Source: a marine gamma proteobacterium HTCC2148
Lineage (GTDB): Bacteria; Pseudomonadota; Gammaproteobacteria; Pseudomonadales; Halieaceae
NCBI GenBank assembly: GCA_000156295.1
Contig: DS999222.1
Location: forward strand, 462,349-515,253
DNA length: 52,905 bases
Direction: 5' to 3'
The position numbers and the translations under genes are program-made. Below, piece by piece: positions 36,889 through 45,770 of this stretch; position 1 is the stretch's first letter, and each line of letters starts with the position of its first letter. Below the pieces are notes generated by a model. The model saw only the letters and a list, made by a program, of their open reading frames with translations. It was not told the origin of the DNA and did no database searches.

Positions 36889-37047
36889 TTAACGATAGTT
36901 TAATTGCCAGTACTTACGGCCCATTTTGGATGCTTCCAAGCATAGGTCGCGCTCATTGTTGGGGCTGAACATTACAGCAATCTCCGGATAAGTACGTTCA
37001 ATGATTGAGAGGTGGTAGTGGCCTGATGATGAATGGCCGAACTCCAT
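36889..37047 (-). pseudogene. Short unrecognised ORF or gene remnant between divergent promoters
   Basis: 52 codons from an ATG at 37047 to TAA, with stops closing the frame upstream. The reading (MEFGHSSSGHYHLSIIERTY, later ASKMGRKYWQLNYR) looks like the C-terminal end of a protein rather than random frame, but I do not recognise the family. The rest of the 585-bp divergent region contains promoter copies 1 and 2 and nothing else I can name. Confidence 0.3.
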
Positions 37048-37198
37048 TCGTTTACAAAGTTAATTTGTCATACCTGTACCTAAAAAGTGTAAGCGAACCT
37101 AATAATTACTATTGGTAACCGCAATGCGTTGATCTGTTTTTATGCGCCTTTGGTCGTGCAAATTAATATTTCGGACCATGCTGTGTCGATAGAGGCGC

Positions 37199-37258
37199 GT
37201 CCGCTTTGATCAAGTTTTGCCTCTTTCATCATGGTGGCCACTTTCCGCCAACGATAAT
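37199..37258 (+). promoter_or_regulatory. Shared 60-bp promoter module, copy 2 (TonB receptor gene)
   Basis: Begins GTCCGCTTTGATCAAG; box 1 is 37202-37214 and box 2 (CTCTTTCATCATG) is 37221-37233. The -10 hexamer GATAAT lies at 37253-37258. Box 2 overlaps the place of the missing -35 hexamer. The TonB receptor starts 78 bp downstream. Confidence 0.82.
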
Positions 37259-37335
37259 ATTGAGTATCCGCAGTGTCGTGATCATGAACATTGCAGCCGA
37301 TTATTAATAATTATTTCAATAGAGGTTATATCCGT

Positions 37336-39486
37336 ATGAAAAATAAGATAAACGGCCTACAAAAATCTTTCATTGCCATTGCCGTATCCAGCGTGATGGC
37401 GCCCATGTCGGCGTATGCACAACTAGAGGAAGTCGTAGTTACCGCACAAAAACGCGAGCAGAACCTCCAGCATGTGCCCGTTGCTATAAGTGCAGTCACT
37501 GGAGAAATGCTTGAGAAAACCGGTATCAATACCATTACCCAACTCATACCCATGGTGCCCGGGCTCACTGGGTCGGATTACGGGCTTGCGCAAAATTCGT
37601 GGGCGATTCGCGGTATTAGCAGCAATGACGGGACCATTGGTTCAGAGCATTCGGTAGGTGTGTTTTTTGACGACGCCTATGTGGGCCGCAACATGTTTGC
37701 CACCGGTACGTTCTTCGACCTCAACCGTATTGAAGTGGTTAAGGGCCCGCAGGGCACTCTGTTTGGTCGCAACTCTTCTGCCGGGGCCATTAGTTTGATA
37801 AGTAACAAGCCCGGTGATGAGAATGATTTAAGGCTTGGAGTTGCCCTGGGTGACGAGGGGCAGGTACGGTATGAGGTTGTGGGTAATCTTGCTGTCAGTG
37901 ATTCCTTTGCGTTGCGTCTCGCCTATCAGGGGCAGAAATGGGAAGGGATGTGGAAAGAAATCAACAGTGGTGAAGATATGTACACGGAAAGCGATACAGT
38001 GCGCCTTATGGCTCGCTGGAACGTAACTGATAACGTTGAAGCCCTATTTCGTGCCAACTACAGCAACGCCGAGACGAACTATACCAGTGCCGCGAACATT
38101 GCACTCAACGTCGCGGCGCCTGGGGTGGAGTATCCCGACAAGTTTGCACTCAACAATCCAAATTATGAGGAAGTCGAGGATGACGGTTTTGGGATACGTC
38201 TTATCTGGGATATCAATGATTCGCTGACATTGGTTTCTATTACTGATGCGCGCAGTGGAGAGGCCAGCTTTCATGAAGACGCCGATGGCACTGCAGATGA
38301 TGCTGGCTTTGATGCCGCTTTTGGCCCGGTCACCGGCGGGCTCACAGTCCCCTTTGACAGTGAAGATAGCGCGGACACTATGTATCAGGAATTTCGGCTC
38401 TCTGGTGGCTCAGATTCTCTCTCCTGGTTCGCGGGGGTGAGTTATTACTCTGAAGATATGGAGGCCCCAGATTATAGAACCGAAATCATTGATACCGCCC
38501 TTGGCCTCGGTACTCTCCTAGCCACGCATATCGCGAATAATGCCGACAACGAGTCTTATGGCGTATATGCAGATGCCACCTGGAACGTGAGTGAAAAGTT
38601 AGCCCTGATAGGTGGACTGCGCTGGAGTTACGATGACAAGGACTGGTGCTCCAATACACTGCAAGACAGTATAGGACTCGGAGGTGGGGCGACAGACGGC
38701 AAGTTGTGCAGTAATGAAACCTGGGATGAATGGACACCGCGCGTTGTAGCGCAGTACGACATTGGCGACGATGCGATGATTTTCGCAAGTGTAGCAAAAG
38801 GCTATAAAGGTGGTGGTTTTAATCTCGGCGCAGCAGACACCAACGACGATCGTATGGGCGACACGATCGTGCCCTTTGATCCCGAAACCAGCATCGCCTA
38901 TGAGCTTGGCCTCAAATCGACATTGTTAGACGGCCAGGCTCAGCTGAACGGCTCGATATTCTACACCGACTACGACGACTTACAGATGCAGAGCTTAACG
39001 CTTGCGTACGGACAGGTGATATCTAACGCCGGGACTGCTGAGTCCAAGGGCCTTGAGATGGAGTTCTCCTATTCACCGGTGGAGAATCTGGTGCTGATGG
39101 CCAACTTTGCCTATCTCGATGCCGAGATTACCGATGGTGATTTGGAGGGCAATAAACTGGCCTATGCACCGGAGAATACTTTCTCAGCCGGGGTTAACTT
39201 CGACCACAGCTTCCTGGCCGGGGATCTCAATTGGTTCGCTCAGTACACTTGGACGGATGACTTTGCCCACCAGGCAGATGACGTTATTAACTTGGAAGAC
39301 GCTTACGGCTTGCTCAATGGCAAAGTGACTTACACGGCCGAAAGCGGCCGCTGGGACCTGGCGATCGCGGCGGACAACATCACCGATGAGGGCTATGCAG
39401 CTGTTCGTTACGATCTCGGCGCGGGAGAGCAAATTCACTGGGGCTTTAAGCGCATGGTAAGGGCGGAGTTTAATATCCACTTCTGA
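37336..39486 (+). CDS. TonB-dependent outer membrane receptor
   Basis: 716 residues from the ATG at 37336, with a signal peptide ending SAYAQ. The N-terminal LEEVVVTAQKREQNLQHVPV is the TonB box plus plug start, and VEVVKGPQGTLFGRNSSAGA is the plug signature. The C-terminus ends in MVRAEFNIHF, a typical terminal beta-strand. This subfamily is common in Sphingomonadales and marine gammaproteobacteria with sterol or aromatic catabolism. It heads a run of same-strand genes and has promoter copy 2 directly upstream, suggesting substrate-inducible uptake. Confidence 0.95.
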   Translation: MKNKINGLQKSFIAIAVSSVMAPMSAYAQLEEVVVTAQKREQNLQHVPVAISAVTGEMLEKTGINTITQLIPMVPGLTGSDYGLAQNSWAIRGISSNDGTIGSEHSVGVFFDDAYVGRNMFATGTFFDLNRIEVVKGPQGTLFGRNSSAGAISLISNKPGDENDLRLGVALGDEGQVRYEVVGNLAVSDSFALRLAYQGQKWEGMWKEINSGEDMYTESDTVRLMARWNVTDNVEALFRANYSNAETNYTSAANIALNVAAPGVEYPDKFALNNPNYEEVEDDGFGIRLIWDINDSLTLVSITDARSGEASFHEDADGTADDAGFDAAFGPVTGGLTVPFDSEDSADTMYQEFRLSGGSDSLSWFAGVSYYSEDMEAPDYRTEIIDTALGLGTLLATHIANNADNESYGVYADATWNVSEKLALIGGLRWSYDDKDWCSNTLQDSIGLGGGATDGKLCSNETWDEWTPRVVAQYDIGDDAMIFASVAKGYKGGGFNLGAADTNDDRMGDTIVPFDPETSIAYELGLKSTLLDGQAQLNGSIFYTDYDDLQMQSLTLAYGQVISNAGTAESKGLEMEFSYSPVENLVLMANFAYLDAEITDGDLEGNKLAYAPENTFSAGVNFDHSFLAGDLNWFAQYTWTDDFAHQADDVINLEDAYGLLNGKVTYTAESGRWDLAIAADNITDEGYAAVRYDLGAGEQIHWGFKRMVRAEFNIHF

Positions 39487-39541
39487 GAGTCTGCCAACGC
39501 AACTCATGAACAGGAGAATTGCTCATAAGGAGTAACTCGGC

Positions 39542-40330
39542 ATGAAAAGCACTATTACCAGTCGCTACTTTTTGAACGGCTGGCCTCTTTTTTTCCTGAT
39601 TGCAGCGCTGACTTTCGCCTGCATGATAGCTGGCTTGGTTTTGATTGGTACCTCCACGCCAGAGGCCACCGTCGAGCTGATTCGGCTGTCGGTACAGCTC
39701 GCATCTCCCTGGGTCTTTATCGCCTTTGTCACCTCGCCCTTGCAACAACTTTTTCCCGGTAGCGTATCAAAATGGCTTGCTCGCAACCGCCGTTACACGG
39801 GATTATCTTTCGCTGCTGGGTTCGGTTGGCAGGCGGTATGCATCGCTGCGTTATTTGCATTGCACCCTTCCTATTATGGGGAGCAATTACACAACACGGT
39901 CGACCTGATTGGACGCATTGCTAGCTATATTTTTTTGATCGCTATGACTGTCACTTCATTTTTTTCGGTGCGCCGAAAAATGCGCCCTGAGCATTGGCGC
40001 TGGCTACATTTGGTGGGCATATGGTATTTCTGGGCGGTAATTTGGACGACCTATGCCGAGCATGCGTTGAGCAGTGCAGTTAGAACGATTGACGTGGTGT
40101 ACACGGTCATGGGACTGCTTGTGCTTTTTCTTCGTATTGCCGGCTATCTAAAATTCCAGGCCGGCCAGCGCATTCAAAAAACTGGCGGCCTAGCACATAA
40201 AAGTTTTTTTCATAACAGTAGAGATGGTTGGCTAAGTGTTAGAGTATATCCACTCACAGCAGTTTCTATTTGCACTGGCGTGCAGCCCTTGATGGGTTTA
40301 CCTGCTCACCTTTTTAGAAAAAAATTTTAG
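39542..40330 (+). CDS. Ferric reductase-like integral membrane protein
   Basis: 262 residues with a strong AAGGAG ribosome binding site 55 bp after the TonB receptor. About six hydrophobic segments are seen. RNRRYTGLSFAAGFGWQ and WRWLHLVGIWYFWAVIW resemble the YedZ/ferric reductase-like transmembrane domain, although one of the usual haem-ligating histidines (in the GLSFAAGFGW segment) is not evident. Possible role: a cytochrome b-like partner in electron transfer for the exported flavoprotein or for oxygenases. This is contextual inference. Confidence 0.6.
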   Translation: MKSTITSRYFLNGWPLFFLIAALTFACMIAGLVLIGTSTPEATVELIRLSVQLASPWVFIAFVTSPLQQLFPGSVSKWLARNRRYTGLSFAAGFGWQAVCIAALFALHPSYYGEQLHNTVDLIGRIASYIFLIAMTVTSFFSVRRKMRPEHWRWLHLVGIWYFWAVIWTTYAEHALSSAVRTIDVVYTVMGLLVLFLRIAGYLKFQAGQRIQKTGGLAHKSFFHNSRDGWLSVRVYPLTAVSICTGVQPLMGLPAHLFRKKF

Positions 40331-40340
40331 AGAGATTACT

Positions 40341-41129
40341 ATGACTTTTAAATGTATTAAGTTCGATAGGCAGGACGGCGTAGCTCATATCGAATTGATC
40401 CGACCTGAAAAAGCCAACGCTATCGATCCGACCCTTTCTGCAGAGTTACATGAGGTGGCAAAACAGTGTAGCAACGACGTGGAAACTCGCGCGGTTTTGT
40501 TGTCCGGTGCCGGGCCTATATTCTGTGCGGGGGGAGACCTTGAGGCCTTTGCTGCTTTCGGAGCAGCGCTTCCCAGTGCCATGGAAGATATGTTGCAGGA
40601 CTTCCACCCGGCGATTGAGCTTTTGTCTGCTATGAATGCCCCCGTAATCACTGCAGTGACCGGCGTGGCCTTCGGAGGAGGTTTGTCCCTGGTTCTTGCC
40701 AGCAGTTTCGTTGTAGCCGCCAGCGATGCGCGCTTTTCCGTGGCCTATACCGGAGCAGGACTAACCCCGGATGGCGGCGCTACCTATTACTTACCACGGA
40801 TAGTGGGGTTGCGCCGGGCGGAGGAGATGATGGTTACCAATCGCCAGCTGTCTGCAGAAGAAGCCATGGATTGGGGTATCGTCAATCAGGTCGTAGAAAC
40901 CTCAGATCTTATGGAGAAAGCTCAGGCTATGGCTGCAAGACTGGCCAAAGGACCAACAGCTGCGTTTGGCGGTGTCCGTAGGATGTTGCTGCAAAGCTTT
41001 GACAATGACCTGCACTCTCAGCTTGGACTAGAGGGGAAGTCTATTGTCGAGCTGGCCGCCTCCAAAGATGGCCAGGAAGGGATTCGCGCTTTTAGCGAAA
41101 AGCGCAGACCTGTCTTTACTGGCAATTAA
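40341..41129 (+). CDS. Enoyl-CoA hydratase/isomerase
   Basis: 262 residues, starting 10 bp after the membrane protein. Crotonase features are LIRPEKANAID, the oxyanion-hole segments AGPIFCAGGDLEAF (about 57-70) and VTGVAFGGGLSLVLA (about 107-121), and GLTPDGGATYYLPRIVG with an aspartate in place of the usual catalytic glutamate seen in some isomerase-like members. Likely beta-oxidation of a ring or side-chain CoA ester. Probably cotranscribed with the TonB receptor. Confidence 0.9.
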   Translation: MTFKCIKFDRQDGVAHIELIRPEKANAIDPTLSAELHEVAKQCSNDVETRAVLLSGAGPIFCAGGDLEAFAAFGAALPSAMEDMLQDFHPAIELLSAMNAPVITAVTGVAFGGGLSLVLASSFVVAASDARFSVAYTGAGLTPDGGATYYLPRIVGLRRAEEMMVTNRQLSAEEAMDWGIVNQVVETSDLMEKAQAMAARLAKGPTAAFGGVRRMLLQSFDNDLHSQLGLEGKSIVELAASKDGQEGIRAFSEKRRPVFTGN

Positions 41130-41155
41130 CCCCCGCTCAGAGCAGCCGCGTCTAC

Positions 41156-41220
41156 TAGACAGCTGATTACCAGACAACTGCCTACTAGACAGCTGCCTAC
41201 TAGACAGCTGCCTAGTAGAC
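41156..41220. repeat. 15-bp tandem repeat (4.3 copies)
   Basis: Units 41156-41170, 41171-41185, 41186-41200 and 41201-41215 are variants of TAGACAGCTGCCTAC, followed by a five-base partial unit. Each unit carries a CAGCTG or near-palindrome. It fills the gap between the hydratase stop and promoter copy 3. Confidence 0.85.
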
Positions 41221-41224
41221 GCGT

Positions 41225-41284
41225 GTCCGCTTTGATCAAGTTTTGCCTCTTTCGTCATGGTAGCCATTTTCCACTCAAGATAAT
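41225..41284 (+). promoter_or_regulatory. Shared 60-bp promoter module, copy 3 (nitronate monooxygenase gene)
   Basis: Begins GTCCGCTTTGATCAAG, identical to copy 2 over the first 29 bases; 53 of 60 positions match overall. GATAAT lies at 41279-41284, again 39 bp after TTGATCAA. The coding region starts 88 bp downstream. Confidence 0.82.
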
Positions 41285-41371
41285 ATTAAGTAAATAAATC
41301 ATGAATCGATGGAGTGTTGTCATTCTGATTGGTGTTGATTTACCTTCTCACTTTGACGCAAGGATATTGAA

Positions 41372-42340
41372 ATGAAAACACGTATTACAGAGTTGTTGGG
41401 CATCGAGCATCCGATTATTCAGGGTGGCATGCACCATGTGGGTCTTGCCGAGTTAGCGGCTGCGGTTTCCAATGCGGGCGGTCTGGGTATTATTACCGGC
41501 CTAACGCAGGGCACTCCGGAAAAGCTGTCGGCAGAAATTGCTCGCTGCAAAACCATGACCGATAAGCCGTTTGGTGTGAACATCACTTTTCTTCCCACTA
41601 CGACACCTCCCGATTATCCCGGCCTAATTCAGGCTGTGATTGACGGCGGCGTGAAGGTTGTTGAGACAGCAGGTAATAACCCAGCGACTTATATGCCAGC
41701 CTTAAAAGAGGCAGGCATTGTTGTGATTCATAAGTGCACTGCGGTACGTCACGCGCTTAAAGCTCAGTCAGTGGGCTGTGATGCCGTGTCTGTGGACGGT
41801 TTTGAATGTGGCGGTCACCCGGGTGAAGACGATATTCCCAATTTTATTTTGTTGCCAAGAGCGGCGGATGAGCTGAGTATTCCGTTTGTATCCTCTGGCG
41901 GTATGGCCGATGCACGTAGTCTGGTTGCCTCGCTGGCAATGGGTGCTGAAGGCATGAATATGGGTACGCGTTTTATAGCGACTCAGGAAGCGCCTGTCCA
42001 CGAAAATGTGAAGGCAGCGATTTTAGCGGCGACTGAATTAGATACTCGCTTAGTGATGCGTCCATTGCGCAATACCGAACGCGTACTTAACAATGAAGCG
42101 GTTGGGCGCTTACTTGAAAAAGAAAAAGCTCTAGGTGCGGATATTAAAATTGAAGATATTCTTCCTGAAGTGGCCGGCTGCTATCCAAAGATTATGAAAG
42201 ACGGTGATATGGATGCGGGTGCCTGGTCTTGCGGTATGGTGGCGGGTCTGATTCACGATGTACCTACGGTGAAAGAATTAATTGACCGTATTATGTCTGC
42301 AGCGGATACCCTGATTAAGGAACGTTTGGCCGGCTTGTAA
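41372..42340 (+). CDS. Nitronate monooxygenase-family FMN oxidoreductase
   Basis: 322 residues. LGIEHPIIQGGMHHVGLAEL at the N-terminus, VSNAGGLGIITG, DGFECGGHPGED (catalytic histidine region, about 142-153) and SSGGMADARSLVASLAMGAEGMNMGTRF show the FMN-binding TIM barrel of the 2-nitropropane dioxygenase/enoyl-reductase group. Many such genes in degradation clusters act as enoyl-CoA reductases or quinone reductases rather than on nitronates. First gene of a unit with the acyl-CoA dehydrogenase. Confidence 0.9.
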   Translation: MKTRITELLGIEHPIIQGGMHHVGLAELAAAVSNAGGLGIITGLTQGTPEKLSAEIARCKTMTDKPFGVNITFLPTTTPPDYPGLIQAVIDGGVKVVETAGNNPATYMPALKEAGIVVIHKCTAVRHALKAQSVGCDAVSVDGFECGGHPGEDDIPNFILLPRAADELSIPFVSSGGMADARSLVASLAMGAEGMNMGTRFIATQEAPVHENVKAAILAATELDTRLVMRPLRNTERVLNNEAVGRLLEKEKALGADIKIEDILPEVAGCYPKIMKDGDMDAGAWSCGMVAGLIHDVPTVKELIDRIMSAADTLIKERLAGL

Positions 42341-42404
42341 TAGAGCGCGTATACCTACTTAAATAAAAAAACTGGCCAGCTATTTAGAGTCGATCAGGTG
42401 CAAT

Positions 42405-43565
42405 ATGCGAACATTTACTGAAGAACAAAACATGTTTCGGGATACTTATCGCAAGTTTCTTGAAGTCGAGATTGTTCCCAATATGGAAAAATGGCAGGAA
42501 CAGGGCATTGTTGATCGTGAGGCTTTCAAAAAGGCGGGCGATCGCGGATTTCTGATGATCTGGCCTGATGAGCAATACGGTGGTGTGGGTGATACGGATT
42601 TTCGTTTTGAGCAAATCATCATTGAGGAAACCGCCAGAGTTGGGTGTGCATCATGGCTAAATACGTTGCACAGCCGTCTGGTCGGTAATTATATTCAGCA
42701 TTTTGGAAATGACGAGCAGAAACAGCGTTTCTTGCCCGGATGCATAACGGGTGAAAAAATTCTGGCTATTGCTATGACTGAGCCCGATGCCGGTAGTGAT
42801 TTGGCAGGTATGCGCACAACCTTGTGTGAGGATGAGAATCATTTTATTTTGAGTGGCTCCAAGACCTATATTTCGAACGGTATCAATGCGGATTATGTTG
42901 TGGTTGCGGGCAAGTCTGACCCTGAAAATAATCCACACGCGATGACTCTTTGTATTGTTGAGCGAGGCATGGAAGGTTTTGAGCGTGGACGAAATCTCGA
43001 TAAGATGGGCATGAAAGCTCAGGACACGGCGGAGCTATTCTTTAGTAACGTCAAGATTCCTAAAGAGAATATTCTTGGCGAGCCGGGCAATGGTTTTTTC
43101 TATCTGATGCAGGGTCTCGCAGAAGAAAGGTTGATCGCGGCTGTGGGTTCCATTGCCACTGCGCGCCGAGCCTTTAATCTTACTCGTGAATTCGTTATGG
43201 AAAGGCAGGTATTTGGTAAGCCTCTGTCCTATATGCAGAATACACAGTTTAAAATGGCAGAGATGGATGCCGAGATTGAAATTCTGGAAATCTTTATTGA
43301 TCATCTTGTGGCGGAACACAATGAAGAAAGGCTAACGGCTAACATGGCCGCCAAGGCGAAGCTTCAATCAACTGAAATTGAATGGAAGATGCTTGATTTA
43401 GGTGTACAGCTGCACGGAGGTGCGGGTTACATGAAGGAATACCCTATCTGTAATATGTTCACCGACGCGCGTATAAACCGCATCTTGGCGGGCAGTTCCG
43501 AGATCATGAAGCTGATTATCAGTCGTGACATTTTTTCTGAAAACTATAGTAGTAACCTTGACTGA
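42405..43565 (+). CDS. Acyl-CoA dehydrogenase
   Basis: 386 residues, standard length. Motifs are AMTEPDAGSDLAGMRTTL (about 124-141), the FAD loop YISNGINAD, GEPGNGFFYLMQGL, and the C-terminal LGVQLHGGAGYMKEYPICNMFTDARINRILAGSSEIMK. The region before RIGxxY-type residues (YMKEYPI) carries the catalytic base in this class. It oxidises an acyl-CoA to the 2-enoyl form with electrons to ETF. It follows the nitronate monooxygenase by 64 bp. Confidence 0.93.
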   Translation: MRTFTEEQNMFRDTYRKFLEVEIVPNMEKWQEQGIVDREAFKKAGDRGFLMIWPDEQYGGVGDTDFRFEQIIIEETARVGCASWLNTLHSRLVGNYIQHFGNDEQKQRFLPGCITGEKILAIAMTEPDAGSDLAGMRTTLCEDENHFILSGSKTYISNGINADYVVVAGKSDPENNPHAMTLCIVERGMEGFERGRNLDKMGMKAQDTAELFFSNVKIPKENILGEPGNGFFYLMQGLAEERLIAAVGSIATARRAFNLTREFVMERQVFGKPLSYMQNTQFKMAEMDAEIEILEIFIDHLVAEHNEERLTANMAAKAKLQSTEIEWKMLDLGVQLHGGAGYMKEYPICNMFTDARINRILAGSSEIMKLIISRDIFSENYSSNLD

Positions 43566-43580
43566 TAAGAGAATTGATTA

Positions 43581-43640
43581 ATGGATATTAACGGTAAAGT
43601 TGCCATCGTCACGGGTGGTGGCAAATGTAATAGAGTATAA
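43581..43640 (+). pseudogene. N-terminal fragment of an SDR gene
   Basis: Fifteen bases after the dehydrogenase stop, an ATG opens MDINGKVAIVTGGGKCNRV and then a stop. The first 15 residues are an SDR start with the TGGG cofactor loop; the remaining 230-odd residues are missing. A deletion relic. Confidence 0.7.
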
Positions 43641-43644
43641 AACC

Positions 43645-43815
43645 ATGACTGATTTTGAGAGAATCAATTACACGGTGACCAACAGTGTTGCCACTATTCA
43701 GCTGAACCACCCTAAAGCCATTGCGGGGACGGGGACGCCGATGACGTTGTCGGCCAACGAAGAAACTTCCGCTTTGCTGGAGGAAATTGTTGTTATCCTC
43801 AGGAGCGCAGTCTGA
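43645..43815 (+). pseudogene. Enoyl-CoA hydratase N-terminal fragment fused to an unrelated tail
   Basis: Reads MTDFERINYTVTNSVATIQL then NHPKA, the start of a crotonase. It then continues as 30 residues (TLSANEETSALLEEIVVILR) that do not fit the family. The TGA overlaps the ATG of the next gene. A chimeric deletion product; it may still be translated and couple translation of the LLM gene. Confidence 0.6.
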
Positions 43816-44864
43816 TGAAACTAACCATTGGAGTTGGTGACTATCGAAAAATAGGCATTGAAGAAACGATAGAATATATCCAGTTTGCAGAAAAAATAGG
43901 CATCGACAGCGTGTGGTCTGCCGAGGCATGGTCCACCGATGCGGTGACATCTCTAGCGTTTATTGCCGCGCGTACCAGCAAGATAAAGTTAGGCAGTGGT
44001 GTAATGCAGGTGGGGCCCAGGGCACCCAGCATGATAGCGATGACAGCCCTGTCTTTAAACGCGCTGTCAAAGGGTCGCTTTTTGTTGGGTCTAGGTGCTA
44101 GTGGCCCGCAAGTTATTGAAGGCTTGGTCGGTGTACCTTATAACGAGCCATTGACGCGTCTCAGGGAAACCGTTGAAATCTGCCGTATGGCCTTTGCCGG
44201 TGAAAAAATCATTTATGAAGGTAAGCATCATGTGTTACCCCGCCCCGGCGGAGAAGGTAAAGCCTTGCGTCTGGACTTTGCACCCGCTGAAATCCCGATC
44301 TATCTAGCAACGCTCGGCCCTCGTTCACTTCAATACACCGGTGCCGCAGCGGATGGCTGGATGGGCACAAGCTTCTCACCGATTCATGCCGGCGCTCACC
44401 TGGACTATATAGCGCAGGGCGCGGAGGACGCCGGCCGAGAACTGTCGCAGTTAGACCTTGGTGCCGCGGTAACGATCGGTATCAGCGATAATATCGAAGG
44501 GTTAATTGCCAGCAGAAAACCGGGCTTGGCTTTTCAGATAGGTGCCATGGGTTCAGCGGACACTAATTTCTACAATAAGGCCTTCGAGAGAGCGGGTTAT
44601 ACAGAAGATACCAAGGCGGTACAAGCACTTTGGCTGGCAGGAAAAAGGGAGAAAGCTGCACTGCGTATACCCGATGCAATGATCAACGAATTCCAGGTAC
44701 TGGGAACGGCGGAGATGGTGCGCGCAAGGCTAATGAGCTATAAGCAGGTCGGTATGAAAAGCCTTAATCTGCGCCTCGATATTGCAAAAACAATGAAAGA
44801 AAGAATGGCGCTACTGGAACAAATCGTCGATATCGTAAACAGTTTACCCAAGGTTGGCCATTAG
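43815..44864 (+). CDS. LLM-class F420-dependent oxidoreductase (Mer-like)
   Basis: 349 residues with AGGAG upstream of the ATG. Features are IGIDSVWSAEAWSTDAVTSL at about 29-48, KIKLGSGVMQVGPRAP with its cis-peptide region, GRFLLGLGASGPQVIEG and PIYLATLGPRSLQYTGAAADGW. These match the F420-dependent glucose-6-phosphate dehydrogenase/Mer-like branch. Substrate unknown; catabolic neighbours suggest reduction or oxygenation of a ring compound. Whether the cofactor is F420 or FMN cannot be decided here. Confidence 0.88.
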   Translation: MKLTIGVGDYRKIGIEETIEYIQFAEKIGIDSVWSAEAWSTDAVTSLAFIAARTSKIKLGSGVMQVGPRAPSMIAMTALSLNALSKGRFLLGLGASGPQVIEGLVGVPYNEPLTRLRETVEICRMAFAGEKIIYEGKHHVLPRPGGEGKALRLDFAPAEIPIYLATLGPRSLQYTGAAADGWMGTSFSPIHAGAHLDYIAQGAEDAGRELSQLDLGAAVTIGISDNIEGLIASRKPGLAFQIGAMGSADTNFYNKAFERAGYTEDTKAVQALWLAGKREKAALRIPDAMINEFQVLGTAEMVRARLMSYKQVGMKSLNLRLDIAKTMKERMALLEQIVDIVNSLPKVGH

Positions 44865-45060
44865 TCGAAAAGTAAAGAATGCAAGTATGACCAGCGAGGC
44901 ATAAAAAACTTGAAGGTGTGATGATTCGTGGCAAGTCGAACTCAACCCTATTGAGTGTCATGGAGCTATCGGAGTGATTATTATGAAGTGTATTTATACC
45001 TGATTAGTAAGACATATTTTATAAAAATACTTAGATAGTTTTATTAAATAGAGGTGTAAT

Positions 45061-45770
45061 GTGCCAATAAAAAGATGGTCTTTTAGCCGCGAGTTGGCGT
45101 TGATGGCTAGTATTTCATTGACTTCGACCTCAATTGTTTCCACCGCGGCTGTTGGTGATTTTGCCGATTTAATTTTTACTAATGCAAAGATATATACGGT
45201 AGATACGTCTAAACCGTGGGCGCAGGCTGTCGCAATAAAGGACGGTCGTTTTGTGTATGTCGGTGATAATGAAGGTGTAGAGAAATGGATAGGTTCAAAA
45301 ACTGAGAAAGTAGATTTGGGCGGCAAGTTTGTGTTGCCCGGCCTAGTCGATTCACACACCCACCCTGGGATGAGCGCAGTTTATTCCGAGATGACCACCA
45401 TGCCTTTTACCGATTTAACTGGCATGCCCTACACGAGCCGACAAGACACGGTAGCATGGCTTAAAAAATTCTCCAAAGAAAATCCTGATCGAACTGCCAT
45501 AGTTGCTGGTTCTTGGCGAGTTGCAGACTTTGGCCCCGAAGGCCCCAATAAAAGAGAACTAGATGAAATTGTTAGTGATCGCCCTGTGATTCTGATGGAG
45601 CAATGGGGGCACAGCCAGTGGAAGATCAGCTCGGCTCTATTGAGGCAGGGAAGAAGGCGGACATGGTGGTGTTAAGTGATAATCTGTTTGAAGTAAATCC
45701 TTATGAGCTATACAAAGTTAAAGTTGAAACGACATTGTTGGAGGGTGATGTAGTATTTAATTTACATTGA
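45061..45770 (+). pseudogene. YtcJ-like amidohydrolase with large internal deletion and frameshift
   Basis: From a GTG at 45061 the frame gives a signal-like segment, then the N-terminal part of an amidohydrolase (LPGLVDSHTHPGMS holds the HxH site) up to GHSQWKISSALL. From about 45629 a different frame continues as LGSIEAGKKADMVVLSDNLF and the family C-terminus, ending at 45770. Some 350 residues of the catalytic barrel are missing between, so the product cannot work. Confidence 0.8.

Noticed and set aside
36818-37258. Promoter copies 1 and 2 seen as terminal inverted repeats of a transposon
   Set aside because: Copies 3 and 4 occur singly, all four point at a gene start with fixed -10 spacing, and no transposase or target duplication is present.
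41156-41220. CRISPR-like array
   Set aside because: Units are directly adjacent 15-mers without spacers; it is a simple tandem repeat.
45001-45360. Minus-strand frame of about 120 codons at 44994-45359
   Set aside because: It is antisense to the amidohydrolase pseudogene and low in recognisable features.
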